Assembly (NCBI RefSeq): GCF_042684865.1
Contig: NZ_JBHUML010000003.1
Span: 186,001-250,000 of the forward strand
Direction of reading: 5' to 3'
Origin: Salibacterium lacus
GTDB taxonomy: Bacteria; Bacillota; Bacilli; Bacillales; Marinococcaceae
Length of the DNA: 64,000 nucleotides
The notes beneath the pieces are model-generated. The model was given only the letters and a program-made list of their open reading frames with translations. It did not search any database and was not told the origin of the DNA. Position numbers and translations under genes: made by a program. Positions 24,950 through 33,075 of the stretch are shown here, piece after piece (position 1 is the first letter of the stretch; every line of letters starts with the position of its first letter).

Positions 24950-25360
24950 ATGATTAACAGCCGTCTCAGTGTTGCCATTCATATCTTATCCCTGCTGGCG
25001 TCTCACCCGCGTGACCGGCTGACGTCCGAGTACATCGCAGGCAGCGTGCAGACCAACCCCGTTGTCATCCGGCGCCTGACCGGCATGCTCCGCAAAGCGG
25101 GCATTGTCACGTCATCTCCCGGAACAGCAGGAGCTGTACTCACTAAAGCGCCGGAAGAGATTACGCTGCTCGATGTGTACGACGCCGTCTTTGCCGGGGA
25201 AGACCTGTTTTCCATTCATGACAAACCGAATCCGGACTGCCGGGTCGGCCGCAACATACAGGACACACTCGATACACATTTTGAACGCGCGGAGCAGGCA
25301 ATGAAAAACGAACTCGCCCGGCAGACACTCGCAGATACCATGGAGCACCTTTTTACCTGA
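24950..25360 (+). CDS. Rrf2-family transcriptional regulator (YwnA-like)
   Basis: A 136-residue winged-helix repressor. The N-terminus SRLSVAIHILSLLASHP and the recognition region QTNPVVIRRLTGMLRKAGIV are typical of Rrf2 proteins; only one cysteine (PDCRVGRNIQ, about residue 97) is present, so an iron-sulfur cluster is unlikely and a thiol switch is possible. Start ATG preceded by GGAGCGGG. Twin operators suggest it represses itself and the adjacent NAD(P)-binding protein gene, as the ywnA/ywnB arrangement of B. subtilis would suggest. The inducer is unknown. Confidence 0.88.
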   Translation: MINSRLSVAIHILSLLASHPRDRLTSEYIAGSVQTNPVVIRRLTGMLRKAGIVTSSPGTAGAVLTKAPEEITLLDVYDAVFAGEDLFSIHDKPNPDCRVGRNIQDTLDTHFERAEQAMKNELARQTLADTMEHLFT

Positions 25361-25383
25361 AAGGTGTCTATCCATGCCGATCC

Positions 25384-25402
25384 TGTAACTTAATTAGTTA
25401 CA
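25384..25402 (+). promoter_or_regulatory. operator TGTAAC-N7-GTTACA (copy 2)
   Basis: Second copy of the inverted repeat, 28 bp upstream of the start codon of the NAD(P)-binding protein gene and 23 bp after the Rrf2 stop. Half-sites and spacer length equal copy 1, while the spacer sequence differs. Confidence 0.8.
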
Positions 25403-25429
25403 AAATCATTTCATACAGGAGGAATTCCC

Positions 25430-26065
25430 ATGAACATCGGTATTATCGGCGCAACAGGAAAATCCGGAGATCTTATTTTAAAAGAAGCACAGCAGCGCGG
25501 CCACGACGTAACGGCGATTATACGCAACCGTTCCAAGTTTGAGCACGATGTTCCTGTTATCGAAAAAGACATCTTCAACCTGACACAGGAAGATCTATCC
25601 GGCTTTGACGTTGTCGTTAACGCATTCGGCACCACACCTGATCAGGGACAGCCTCATATCGACGCAGCTGATGTCCTCACCAAAGCGCTTCAGGGCACAA
25701 ATACGCGCCTGTTCGTTGTCGGCGGAGCAGCGAGCCTTTATGTAGACGAAGACAAGACCACGCAGGTCATCGATACACCGGACTTTCCGGATGCGATCAA
25801 ACCAATGGCCGGCGGCATGGCTGAAGCCCTCTCCCGACTTCAAAACGCACAGAATCTGAACTGGACATTCCTCAGCCCGGCCGTGGAATTTGACGCAGAA
25901 GGCGCGCGTACCGGCACGTATCAAGTCGGCAAAGACCATATGATCACAAACTCCGAAGGTAACAGCTACATCAGCTACGCCGACTACGCCATCGCAGTTC
26001 TCGATGAACTCGAAAACAAAGAACACGAGAATGAGCGTTATACCGTTATTGGGGAAAAACAATAA
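25430..26065 (+). CDS. NAD(P)-binding Rossmann protein, YwnB-like
   Basis: A 211-residue atypical short-chain dehydrogenase of the NmrA/NAD(P)H-binding group. The nucleotide loop is GIIGATGKSGDLIL at the N-terminus; VVNAFGTTPDQ and FVVGGAASLYVDE follow. No classical Tyr-Lys catalytic pair is obvious. Such proteins act as quinone or flavin reductases or as redox sensors; the function is not settled. Probably controlled by the neighbouring Rrf2 protein through the upstream operator; strong AGGAGG ribosome binding site. Confidence 0.85.
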   Translation: MNIGIIGATGKSGDLILKEAQQRGHDVTAIIRNRSKFEHDVPVIEKDIFNLTQEDLSGFDVVVNAFGTTPDQGQPHIDAADVLTKALQGTNTRLFVVGGAASLYVDEDKTTQVIDTPDFPDAIKPMAGGMAEALSRLQNAQNLNWTFLSPAVEFDAEGARTGTYQVGKDHMITNSEGNSYISYADYAIAVLDELENKEHENERYTVIGEKQ

Positions 26066-26078
26066 ACAAACAGAACAG

Positions 26079-26129
26079 AAAAACCCGGATCGATCGGCTA
26101 AAGACTAGACCGCATCGTCCGGGTTTTTT
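26079..26129. terminator. bidirectional terminator between ywnB-like gene and nhaC
   Basis: Arms AAACCCGGAtCGATCGG and CCGcATCGTCCGGGTTT with T runs in both directions; it serves both convergent genes. Confidence 0.85.
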
Positions 26130-26135
26130 CACCTA

Positions 26136-27560
26136 TTATGATGTGTTTTCTTTTTCCCCGCCGGTATCCACTATGCTTTCGGTATCTTGATCAAGCGGCG
26201 TCAGGGTCCAGCCGGTGTAGGCGTAAAACAGGGTAATAAACGGCGTAACGAGGCTGGTGAAGGTAAAGAAGACATACCCCATGCCGACATCCAGCGTCGT
26301 CATCACAATCGCTCCAATCACCCCCCACGGAATCAACGGATGCAGCACCGAACCGGCGTCTTCCAGCGTCCGCGACAGATTTTTCGGATGAAGTCCCGCA
26401 CTGCGGTAAGAATCCTCCAGCATCTGGCCCGGGAGAATGATGGATAAATACTGCTCCCCGATCACCGCGTTCACGCCGAAACAAGACACAACGGTCGAAC
26501 TGATAACGTTGCCTTTTTTACGGAGAACTTGTTTCAAGCTGTCAATCAGCGCGTGGGCGATGCCGATACCGCGGAACAATCCCCCGAACCCAAGCGCCAC
26601 GATGATCAGAGATATTCCGGATAACATACTCTGAAGACCGCCGAGAGAGAGCAGGCTGTCTATCGATTCCATTCCGGTATCAGCGGTGTAGCCTTCATGA
26701 GCGGCCGTCATAATGTCACCAAGTCCTGCCCCCGGGGCGGTGTAAAACGTCGTCAGCACTGCGGCAACAAGGCCGATCGCAAGCGAAGGCACAGGTTTGA
26801 CGCGGCGTGCGGCCAGGCCGATAATGAGAAGCGGGGACAACAGCGTCACCGGCGTAATCATAAATTCAGACTGCATCGTGCGGGCCATTTCATCCACCTG
26901 GGACGTATCGGCGCCTCCCCGGTTGTTCGTAAAACCAATGAAAACGAAAATAATTAATCCAATGAGAAAAGCCGGTATCGACGTCCAAAGCATATGGCGG
27001 ATATGCGCAAACACATCCACCTTGGCCGTAGCCGCCGCCAGATTCGTCGTATCCGACAGCGGAGACAATTTGTCACCGAATATGGCGCCGGACACAATCG
27101 CACCCGCTGTCATCTCAGGTGAGATCCCCATACCGTAGGCAACGCCCATCAGCGATACACCAATCGTCCCCATCGCGCTCAAGGAACTCCCGGTCATCGT
27201 GGCCACCACCGCTGTAATAATAACGGCTGTCACCAGAAAGAAATCCGGCGAAAGCACCTGGAGCCCGTAGAACGTTATCGTCGGCACGGTGCCGTTCAGA
27301 GCCCATACCCCGATCAATATACCAATCAGACTTAAAATCAGAATAGCCGGTATCCCGTAGGAAATACCTTTTACCATGGACTGCTCCATGTCCTTCCAGC
27401 TGTACCGAAGCATCAGCCCGTATACCGCTGTAATAATCGTCGCCAGCACAATCGGAATGTGCGGCAGGACCCCGTAGTGCAGAATACTGACACCAAGCAC
27501 GGTGGTAATCAGAAGCAGCATAATGAGAGATCCGGTTAACGTTGCCTGTTTTGTTTTCAT
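26136..27560 (-). CDS. nhaC: Na+/H+ antiporter NhaC family
   Basis: A 474-residue membrane antiporter with about eleven hydrophobic segments. Family landmarks include GIPAILILSLIGILIGVW, the conserved SGAIFGDKLSPLSDTTNLAAA region and VIGEQYLSIILPGQM. It exchanges cytosolic Na+ (or a dicarboxylate pair in some relatives, such as malate/lactate antiporters) for protons. Monocistronic. Malate-2H+/Na+-lactate exchange is the main alternative. Confidence 0.9.
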   Translation of the reverse strand: MKTKQATLTGSLIMLLLITTVLGVSILHYGVLPHIPIVLATIITAVYGLMLRYSWKDMEQSMVKGISYGIPAILILSLIGILIGVWALNGTVPTITFYGLQVLSPDFFLVTAVIITAVVATMTGSSLSAMGTIGVSLMGVAYGMGISPEMTAGAIVSGAIFGDKLSPLSDTTNLAAATAKVDVFAHIRHMLWTSIPAFLIGLIIFVFIGFTNNRGGADTSQVDEMARTMQSEFMITPVTLLSPLLIIGLAARRVKPVPSLAIGLVAAVLTTFYTAPGAGLGDIMTAAHEGYTADTGMESIDSLLSLGGLQSMLSGISLIIVALGFGGLFRGIGIAHALIDSLKQVLRKKGNVISSTVVSCFGVNAVIGEQYLSIILPGQMLEDSYRSAGLHPKNLSRTLEDAGSVLHPLIPWGVIGAIVMTTLDVGMGYVFFTFTSLVTPFITLFYAYTGWTLTPLDQDTESIVDTGGEKENTS

Positions 27561-27748
27561 GTCGTCGTTCCCCGTCTTTCTAAAAAATAATGATGGTCCA
27601 GCTCCGAACTGAAATGCTTTAAAGCAGTAAAGATAAGCGCGCAGAACAGCCGCGATTTTTTCTCCTAACCTATGATACGATAAACAAAGGAATCAGAACA
27701 ATGAGAGGGAGACATTTCATCCGCAGCATCGTACAAAGGGGAATGATC

Positions 27749-28375
27749 ATGGATACTACTGTACTGGCCGCTTTTTTAGGTACCTCGGTTCTACTCACTC
27801 TAAGCCCCGGTCCCGACATTTTATTTGTCACCGCACAAAGCATAGCACAGAACGCGAAGACCGGTGTAGTGACGGCGTGCGGCCTCTGCACCGGCCTGCT
27901 TGTACATATTACAGCAGCGGCCGCAGGGATTTCCGCTGTCATCTATCAGTCCGCATTCGCGTTTTCGATCGTGAAATATGCCGGCGCCCTGTACCTGTTT
28001 TACCTCGCCTGGAAAGCATTCCGCAGCCGGCAACAGCCCGGCCTCGACATGCCGGAGCACAGCGGCGCCTCCTACCGCAGTCTGTATAGAAAAGGGATTA
28101 TCATGAATCTGCTGAATCCAAAAGTGGCACTCTTTTTTCTCGCGCTTCTGCCGCAGTTCATCCACACCGGCGCCGGTCCCGCTTCGCTGCAGGTCTCTGT
28201 TCTGGGAGGAATTTTTATCGCGCAGGCCTTTCTCGTGTTCGGCACGGTCAGTCTGCTCGCCCATCAGGCCGGACGGCTGCTCACGAATCACCCCGGCGCC
28301 GCGCGGAAAATGAACCTTGTGCAGGGACTGCTGTTCACCATCATCGGGGTGCAGCTGGTGCTCGGGGAAAAATAA
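27749..28375 (+). CDS. LysE/RhtB-family amino-acid exporter
   Basis: A 208-residue membrane protein with about six hydrophobic segments. The signature LLTLSPGPDILFVTAQS and the GLCTGLLVHITAAAAGISA helix mark the LysE/RhtB family, which exports amino acids or homoserine lactones. Start at the ATG seven bases after AAAGGGG; upstream ATGs lack spacing. Substrate unknown. Divergent from nhaC. Confidence 0.88.
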   Translation: MDTTVLAAFLGTSVLLTLSPGPDILFVTAQSIAQNAKTGVVTACGLCTGLLVHITAAAAGISAVIYQSAFAFSIVKYAGALYLFYLAWKAFRSRQQPGLDMPEHSGASYRSLYRKGIIMNLLNPKVALFFLALLPQFIHTGAGPASLQVSVLGGIFIAQAFLVFGTVSLLAHQAGRLLTNHPGAARKMNLVQGLLFTIIGVQLVLGEK

Positions 28376-28412
28376 AAACAGCCTTTGGTGCCTGGCACCA
28401 AAGGCTGTTTTT
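28374..28412. terminator. near-perfect palindromic terminator
   Basis: AAAACAGCCTTTGGTGCC and GGCACCAAAGGCTGTTTT pair around a single base, with A/T runs on both sides. It overlaps the lysE stop codon and can terminate both convergent genes. Confidence 0.9.
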
Positions 28413-28471
28413 ATCACACGGGTATTAATCCGCCTGCATGCCACCGTATTCAGCACTTTGCGACGTGATTT

Positions 28472-29221
28472 TTAATCCAACTCATAAACCACGCTGACCC
28501 GCTGGGTGATATCGACCTGGCCGGGTTCGATAGAGGTACTGTTATCGGCAGCACTCTGCGATTCTTCGCGGGCATAGTTTCCGGCAGGGAGGTCGACCTG
28601 GGCGCCGTTTTCGGAAATCTGGAGGACGGCTCCGCTTGATTTTCCGGCACCGGCGGCCATGGCTTCGGCTTTAGCAGATGTGTTTTCGACAGCCTGCCGG
28701 AGGGCCTGTTGTTCATACTCGGTTTGATCCTGCAGAGTGAAACGGGTCTGCTGAATCTGGTTGGCGCCGGCAGCGGCAGCGTCGTCCAGCAGCTGGCCAA
28801 CCTGGTCGATCTTACTGAATTCCACCGATAGAATATGGCGGGCGCGGAATTGTTCTTCACCGCCTTCTGCTGCGTGGTCGGTGTTCACGCCGAAATAGGA
28901 GGTTTCGATATTTTCTTCCGGAATGTCATATTGATTGATGGCTTCACGGATGGCGCTCATCCGTTCACTGACCTGCTGCTGTGCGGTGCTGGCGGATGTA
29001 TCAGTTACTTCGGCGCCGAGCCGAAGCTGTGCCGTATCCGGTTCTACACTGACACTGGACTCTCCCTGCACGACAATAGTCCCGGTCTGCATGCTGCTTT
29101 CCGATGATGCGGCTTCTGCTGTTTCGACGGGTGCTGTACTGAAAGCGGCGGCGTACAGAAACCCTCCTGCGGTGAGAGCTGCAACGGCTCCTGCCGCCTT
29201 CTTCATTCGTGTTTTCAACAT
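28472..29221 (-). CDS. secreted SIMPL-domain (DUF541) protein
   Basis: A 249-residue protein with an N-terminal signal peptide (basic start, hydrophobic stretch AGAVAALTAGGFLYAAAF, likely cleavage after AEA or AEAA). The rest is the SIMPL domain: TIVVQGESSVSVEPDTAQL at its start, NIETSYFGVN and a tail ending QRVSVVYELD. Function of the family is unclear; some members affect oxidative-stress tolerance or assemble into ring-shaped oligomers. Located next to, but probably not in, the puc locus. Confidence 0.88.
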   Translation of the reverse strand: MLKTRMKKAAGAVAALTAGGFLYAAAFSTAPVETAEAASSESSMQTGTIVVQGESSVSVEPDTAQLRLGAEVTDTSASTAQQQVSERMSAIREAINQYDIPEENIETSYFGVNTDHAAEGGEEQFRARHILSVEFSKIDQVGQLLDDAAAAGANQIQQTRFTLQDQTEYEQQALRQAVENTSAKAEAMAAGAGKSSGAVLQISENGAQVDLPAGNYAREESQSAADNSTSIEPGQVDITQRVSVVYELD

Positions 29222-29370
29222 GATATAATTCCTCCTCCTGATTTTTTGTGCGTTGAGGTCTTATCTTGCTGTTTTTTCACTGTCTACCCTTTATGTCGGG
29301 AAGATGTGCAGGAGGTTACAATGTATTCACATTTTTTCAACAACTCTTTTTCATCAGTGTAATAGCACCA

Positions 29371-29724
29371 CTAACTGCCGCGGTAAACCTGGTATCCCCA
29401 CGGCGATACCAGCAGCGGTACGTGGTAATGTTCCTGCGGGTCGGCGATGCCGAACCGGACCGCCACTTTTCCAAGAAACGGGGGATCGGCAGTGGCTGCC
29501 TGCTTTTTTTCAAAGTACGTTCCTATATCAAAAAGCAGTTCATATTCTCCGGCTTCCATCTGTCCGGATTCAAGAAGCGGGCCGCTTACTCTGCCATCTT
29601 CGTTTGTCCTCGTTTCCGTCACTTTTTCAAACCGGCCGTCCTCTATCCGGTAGAGTTCCAGGTAGACCCCGGAAGCCGGACGGCCATGCGATACATCCAA
29701 TATATGGGTTGTTAGTCCACTCAT
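29371..29724 (-). CDS. pucM: 5-hydroxyisourate hydrolase (transthyretin-like)
   Basis: A 117-residue homotetrameric enzyme converting 5-hydroxyisourate to OHCU in uric acid breakdown. The N-terminal LTTHILDVSHGRPASG, central tracts and the C-terminal diagnostic tetrapeptide YRGS are all present, giving the His/Arg/Ser active-site set. It follows pucL by 17 bp and completes the urate-to-allantoin conversion with it. Confidence 0.97.
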   Translation of the reverse strand: MSGLTTHILDVSHGRPASGVYLELYRIEDGRFEKVTETRTNEDGRVSGPLLESGQMEAGEYELLFDIGTYFEKKQAATADPPFLGKVAVRFGIADPQEHYHVPLLVSPWGYQVYRGS

Positions 29725-29741
29725 GCAGCTGCCTCCTTTTT

Positions 29742-31166
29742 TTACAAATCATCGCGTGTCACAGAAAAATGCTGAAAACCAAAAGGCAGACGCGGTTCGG
29801 TGTACACTTTTCCTTCACTTCCGTCTATATCTTCCAGGACCGTGTCCCACGTGCGGTTCTGCGATTCAAATGTTACTTCTGTGAGCTGGGGGAAGCGTTG
29901 GAGCACCCGCAGTCCAATGCTGTAGATCAGACTCTGAATCGACGGGGACGCCACCTCTTCAAACACAGCGCCCGCGATATCCCGTACCTGCTCGGGCGCA
30001 GCGTACCTTGATGGATCTTCGGCGTGCGCATCGTCCTCGTCTTCATACGTCCAGCCTATGTTTAAATACACAAACAATGGGCGGTTGCTGTCCTCCGGAA
30101 GGGTCGTGTACTCGTCACGGATGAAACCGGTGAAGGAGTTGTCTTTCACTTTGACGAGCTGCAGGTCCCGTACTTCACTGTACTGCCTGGTGACGACTGC
30201 TTCCGCCCCGTTTCGTTCCATTTGAATAAAGGTCTGCAGCTTCTCGTTTCTCGACCGGTTGAACACCAGACCACCGGATGCCCCGTTCGACACCGCCGCT
30301 TCAAACGGCAGCTCTTCGGCCGTCATCTGAACCCATTCAATATGCGGGTATTTCTTCAGAAAAGCCTCCGACGCGTACTGAACAAAACCTTCTGCCGTTT
30401 TTCCAGCGAACGATCCTAAATGCCGCTGGATAAAATTCTTCATGGAATCTGTCGCGACAACCGCGCTGTTATCTCCTTCCGTGAAAGACGACAGAAACGC
30501 CTCTCCGCCAAGTTCCACCGTGACATTCAGACCAAAAACAGTATGATCCTTTTTCGTAAACGAAGATTCCGGAATGCCGCTAAGACCGGTCAACGGCTCC
30601 ATAAATGTGCGATAGGCAAAAACATTCCCTTTTCCATAAGACATGGTTCGACGCATACTATCGCTCCTAACTGGTGTCATCTTATCCTGCAGACGGAGCC
30701 AGGCAATCCGGTACACCTGCTGCAGTGCTGTTTGAAATTCCTGTTCATATCCGTTTGACATCCGCTCCTGCAGCGACTGATAGACGTCACGCTTCGTCTG
30801 TCCCTTCACCGCAAGAATAAAAGGGAAACCGAACGTTTCGCGGTATTGTTCATTCCATCTGAGAAACGTTTCGAATTCCTCTTCGGATAACCGGTCCAAT
30901 CCGGCTCCTTTTTGTTCTTCCGAGGAAGTGAAACTCATTTTGTCTTTAGCCCCGAGCTGTGGATGTTTCCGGAGCAGACCAAGCTGCGCTTCCCGGCCGG
31001 ACGCCTCCACCGCACCTCTCATCGTTTCAAAAAGCGCTTCAAAGGAAGAAAACGGCCGTTCGTTTTCCGCTTTGTCCGCCACCCAGGGCGAATGTTCAAA
31101 CAGGCCGCCGAACGTTTCGATAAATACTTCCCGGGTCATACCATTGATTTTGTCCACCCCTGTCAT
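29742..31166 (-). CDS. pucL: bifunctional OHCU decarboxylase / urate oxidase
   Basis: About 474 residues in two fused domains. Residues about 10-165: OHCU decarboxylase (FGGLFEHSPWVADKA, LLRKHPQLGAK) making S-allantoin. Residues about 170-470: urate oxidase, starting RTMSYGKGNVFAYRT, with the catalytic Lys there and Thr in VVATDSMKNFIQRHL. The fusion equals B. subtilis PucL. Start at ATG 31166 (GTGAGG just upstream) rather than the long upstream extension. Operon with pucM; a TTGGTTAT PucR-box-like site lies upstream. Confidence 0.95.
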   Translation of the reverse strand: MTGVDKINGMTREVFIETFGGLFEHSPWVADKAENERPFSSFEALFETMRGAVEASGREAQLGLLRKHPQLGAKDKMSFTSSEEQKGAGLDRLSEEEFETFLRWNEQYRETFGFPFILAVKGQTKRDVYQSLQERMSNGYEQEFQTALQQVYRIAWLRLQDKMTPVRSDSMRRTMSYGKGNVFAYRTFMEPLTGLSGIPESSFTKKDHTVFGLNVTVELGGEAFLSSFTEGDNSAVVATDSMKNFIQRHLGSFAGKTAEGFVQYASEAFLKKYPHIEWVQMTAEELPFEAAVSNGASGGLVFNRSRNEKLQTFIQMERNGAEAVVTRQYSEVRDLQLVKVKDNSFTGFIRDEYTTLPEDSNRPLFVYLNIGWTYEDEDDAHAEDPSRYAAPEQVRDIAGAVFEEVASPSIQSLIYSIGLRVLQRFPQLTEVTFESQNRTWDTVLEDIDGSEGKVYTEPRLPFGFQHFSVTRDDL

Positions 31167-31276
31167 TATCCTCACCACCAATATGTTATTTTTCTTCACA
31201 TGAGTTTGTGTCTTATGCCATATCCTAACGAAAAGTCCAATCTGCAGCATTAGCTATCATGACTAAAAGAAGAAAG

Positions 31277-31289
31277 AAGCATTGGTTAT
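31277..31289 (+). promoter_or_regulatory. PucR-box-like site upstream of pucL
   Basis: AAGCATTGGTTAT matches the B. subtilis PucR box WWWCNTTGGTTAA at 11 of 13 positions. It lies between the pucR stop and the pucL start, where induction of urate breakdown would be set. Confidence 0.5.
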
Positions 31290-31297
31290 TCCGCCTG

Positions 31298-32923
31298 TCA
31301 TGTTAACTGAAGAGATGTCTGTATCCGCAGGGCGAGCCGCAGCCGCAGAGTGGTCTCAGGATCTTTCAGGTCCTGTCCGAGTATCTGCTCAACCTTTTCC
31401 AGCCGGTAGATAACAGTATTGCGGTGCACATACAGCCTTTTTGCCGTTTCTGATATCTGACAGTGCGTCTCAAGATACACCGATAAAGTATGCAGCAGGC
31501 TTTGGTCACCCCTGGAGACATCCAACAGAGCCTGCAGTGTGTACGCACAGAATTTCTCCAGATCATCCGACGGAATAATGCGCAGCAATTCCGCAATGTC
31601 TTTTGTATGATAAGTCTGGATAAACGAGCGGCTGCCTGATAAATGACCGGATTCCAGGGCATTCACCGCTTCGTTATACGCCTCTTTCACCTCGAGAAAC
31701 TGACGGCTGATATTGCTCATGCCAAACGAAATCGAGCGCTCGAACTGAGTATAGATGCTGATCTGCAGTTCTTCCAGCAGCTCCTCGACCACATCATGAA
31801 TATCCCCAGGCATATTCTCAATCTCGATGAGCAGCAGGCACATGTTACCTTTCATAAAGAAATGAGCCGGTAACATGAACACGTCCAGTTCTTCCTCCAG
31901 ATACTCATAAACACGGTCCGCTTCTATTTGATGCTGGGCGAAACTAAGGCGGACCTCATCTTCATCAAGCCGCCCGGCCGCAGCGATATATTTCTGATTT
32001 TTGCTGAGATTGAATTCTTTGGCCCGGTTAATGATTTCTTCATTGGAGGAAAACGCATCTTCCACAAAGTTGATGAAAAAGTCATTTTTCGCACGGCGGG
32101 CGTACTGTTTTAACGCATTTTCCTTCATCAGCTCGAAGGCAATGACATTAGTCGCCTGCTCCACCGTCAATATGGCACCGCTGCCGGCATCCGGAATATC
32201 ACCGAGAACGACGAACGTCCCGCACCTGACCTGGTGAGTATAAATGGGAAAAACAGTAACCGTCCGCGTTTTTCCGCTCTCCTGCAACAGGGTGAAGCTG
32301 GAATGAGATGCTTGCGGAAGAAAAAAAGAATATCCTCTTCGCTGCAACCTTTCCATATCATCAGCAATGTCCATACGGGACTTTGAGGATGCTATAGGTT
32401 TGGAATGCTGATCCAGCAGCAGACAAGGATGACCAATCATAGAGGCGGCCTGCTGCAGCAGGGGCTTCAACCCCTTTCCGCTCATAATGTGATGGGTGAA
32501 CGCGCGGTGCGCTTCCATGGCATGTTTCAGCTCATTCGTCCGCATATTCAGAATCGAGCTGAGCGTCTGATTTATAATCGTACCAAGACGGACGTCGCGC
32601 GGCAGTTCGATCAGCGGCAGAGTGAGCCGGTCCGCCAGAGCAAGCGCTTCGTACGGAATGCTGTCCAAAAACCTCCCTGTTTTGATGCCCAGGCCGGAAC
32701 ACCCCTGTTCTGCCATCCGTTCCATCAGCTCAAGAAGGAGCGACGTATCATCCTTAAAATGATAGGCCGTGGTCACAAGTAGATCGTCTTTTCGAAGAAA
32801 ATCTACAATATCCGGCGCGTCCATCATATTAACGTGCTGCACCTCCCGTTTCTTCCCGTTTTCTCCAGCTGCCAGTTCCGCCTTCTCAAATACCGGGAGC
32901 TCTAAAATATCTTCCAGGTGCAT
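31298..32923 (-). CDS. pucR: purine catabolism regulator PucR
   Basis: About 541 residues. N-terminal PucR domain (about 1-130; LEDILELPVFEKAELAAGE, DAPDIVDFLRKDDLLVTT), a GGDEF-like middle and the C-terminal CdaR/PucR helix-turn-helix (LSVYLETHCQISETAKRLYV, HRNTVIYRLEKVEQILGQD). The family activates ureide and purine genes on sensing allantoin-type intermediates. Start at ATG 32923, eight to nine bases after AAAAGGAGG. Divergent from the pucF-type operon it presumably controls. Confidence 0.93.
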   Translation of the reverse strand: MHLEDILELPVFEKAELAAGENGKKREVQHVNMMDAPDIVDFLRKDDLLVTTAYHFKDDTSLLLELMERMAEQGCSGLGIKTGRFLDSIPYEALALADRLTLPLIELPRDVRLGTIINQTLSSILNMRTNELKHAMEAHRAFTHHIMSGKGLKPLLQQAASMIGHPCLLLDQHSKPIASSKSRMDIADDMERLQRRGYSFFLPQASHSSFTLLQESGKTRTVTVFPIYTHQVRCGTFVVLGDIPDAGSGAILTVEQATNVIAFELMKENALKQYARRAKNDFFINFVEDAFSSNEEIINRAKEFNLSKNQKYIAAAGRLDEDEVRLSFAQHQIEADRVYEYLEEELDVFMLPAHFFMKGNMCLLLIEIENMPGDIHDVVEELLEELQISIYTQFERSISFGMSNISRQFLEVKEAYNEAVNALESGHLSGSRSFIQTYHTKDIAELLRIIPSDDLEKFCAYTLQALLDVSRGDQSLLHTLSVYLETHCQISETAKRLYVHRNTVIYRLEKVEQILGQDLKDPETTLRLRLALRIQTSLQLT

Positions 32924-32983
32924 GCCAAAGCCCTCCTTTTCGTTAGTCACCTTTCACAATAAATTGCGGAAAAAATGACACAT

Positions 32984-33059
32984 CTGCTAATGCTTTAGGT
33001 GTATATTAGCAGTAAAATAACCAACACAAAGCTTTTATGTTAGAAATACTGACATAAAA
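32984..33059. promoter_or_regulatory. pucR/allC divergent control region with two inverted repeats and PucR-box-like site
   Basis: CTGCTAAT-N13-ATTAGCAG (32984-33012) and TTTTATGT-N11-ACATAAAA (33033-33059) lie between the divergent genes. Between them, on the minus strand, TTGTGTTGGTTAT (33029-33017) shares the TTGGTTAT core with the site upstream of pucL. Half-site centres of the first repeat are 21 bp apart, as for a dimeric regulator on one DNA face. Confidence 0.6.
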
Positions 33060-33075
33060 CAAAAGGAGGTTCATC

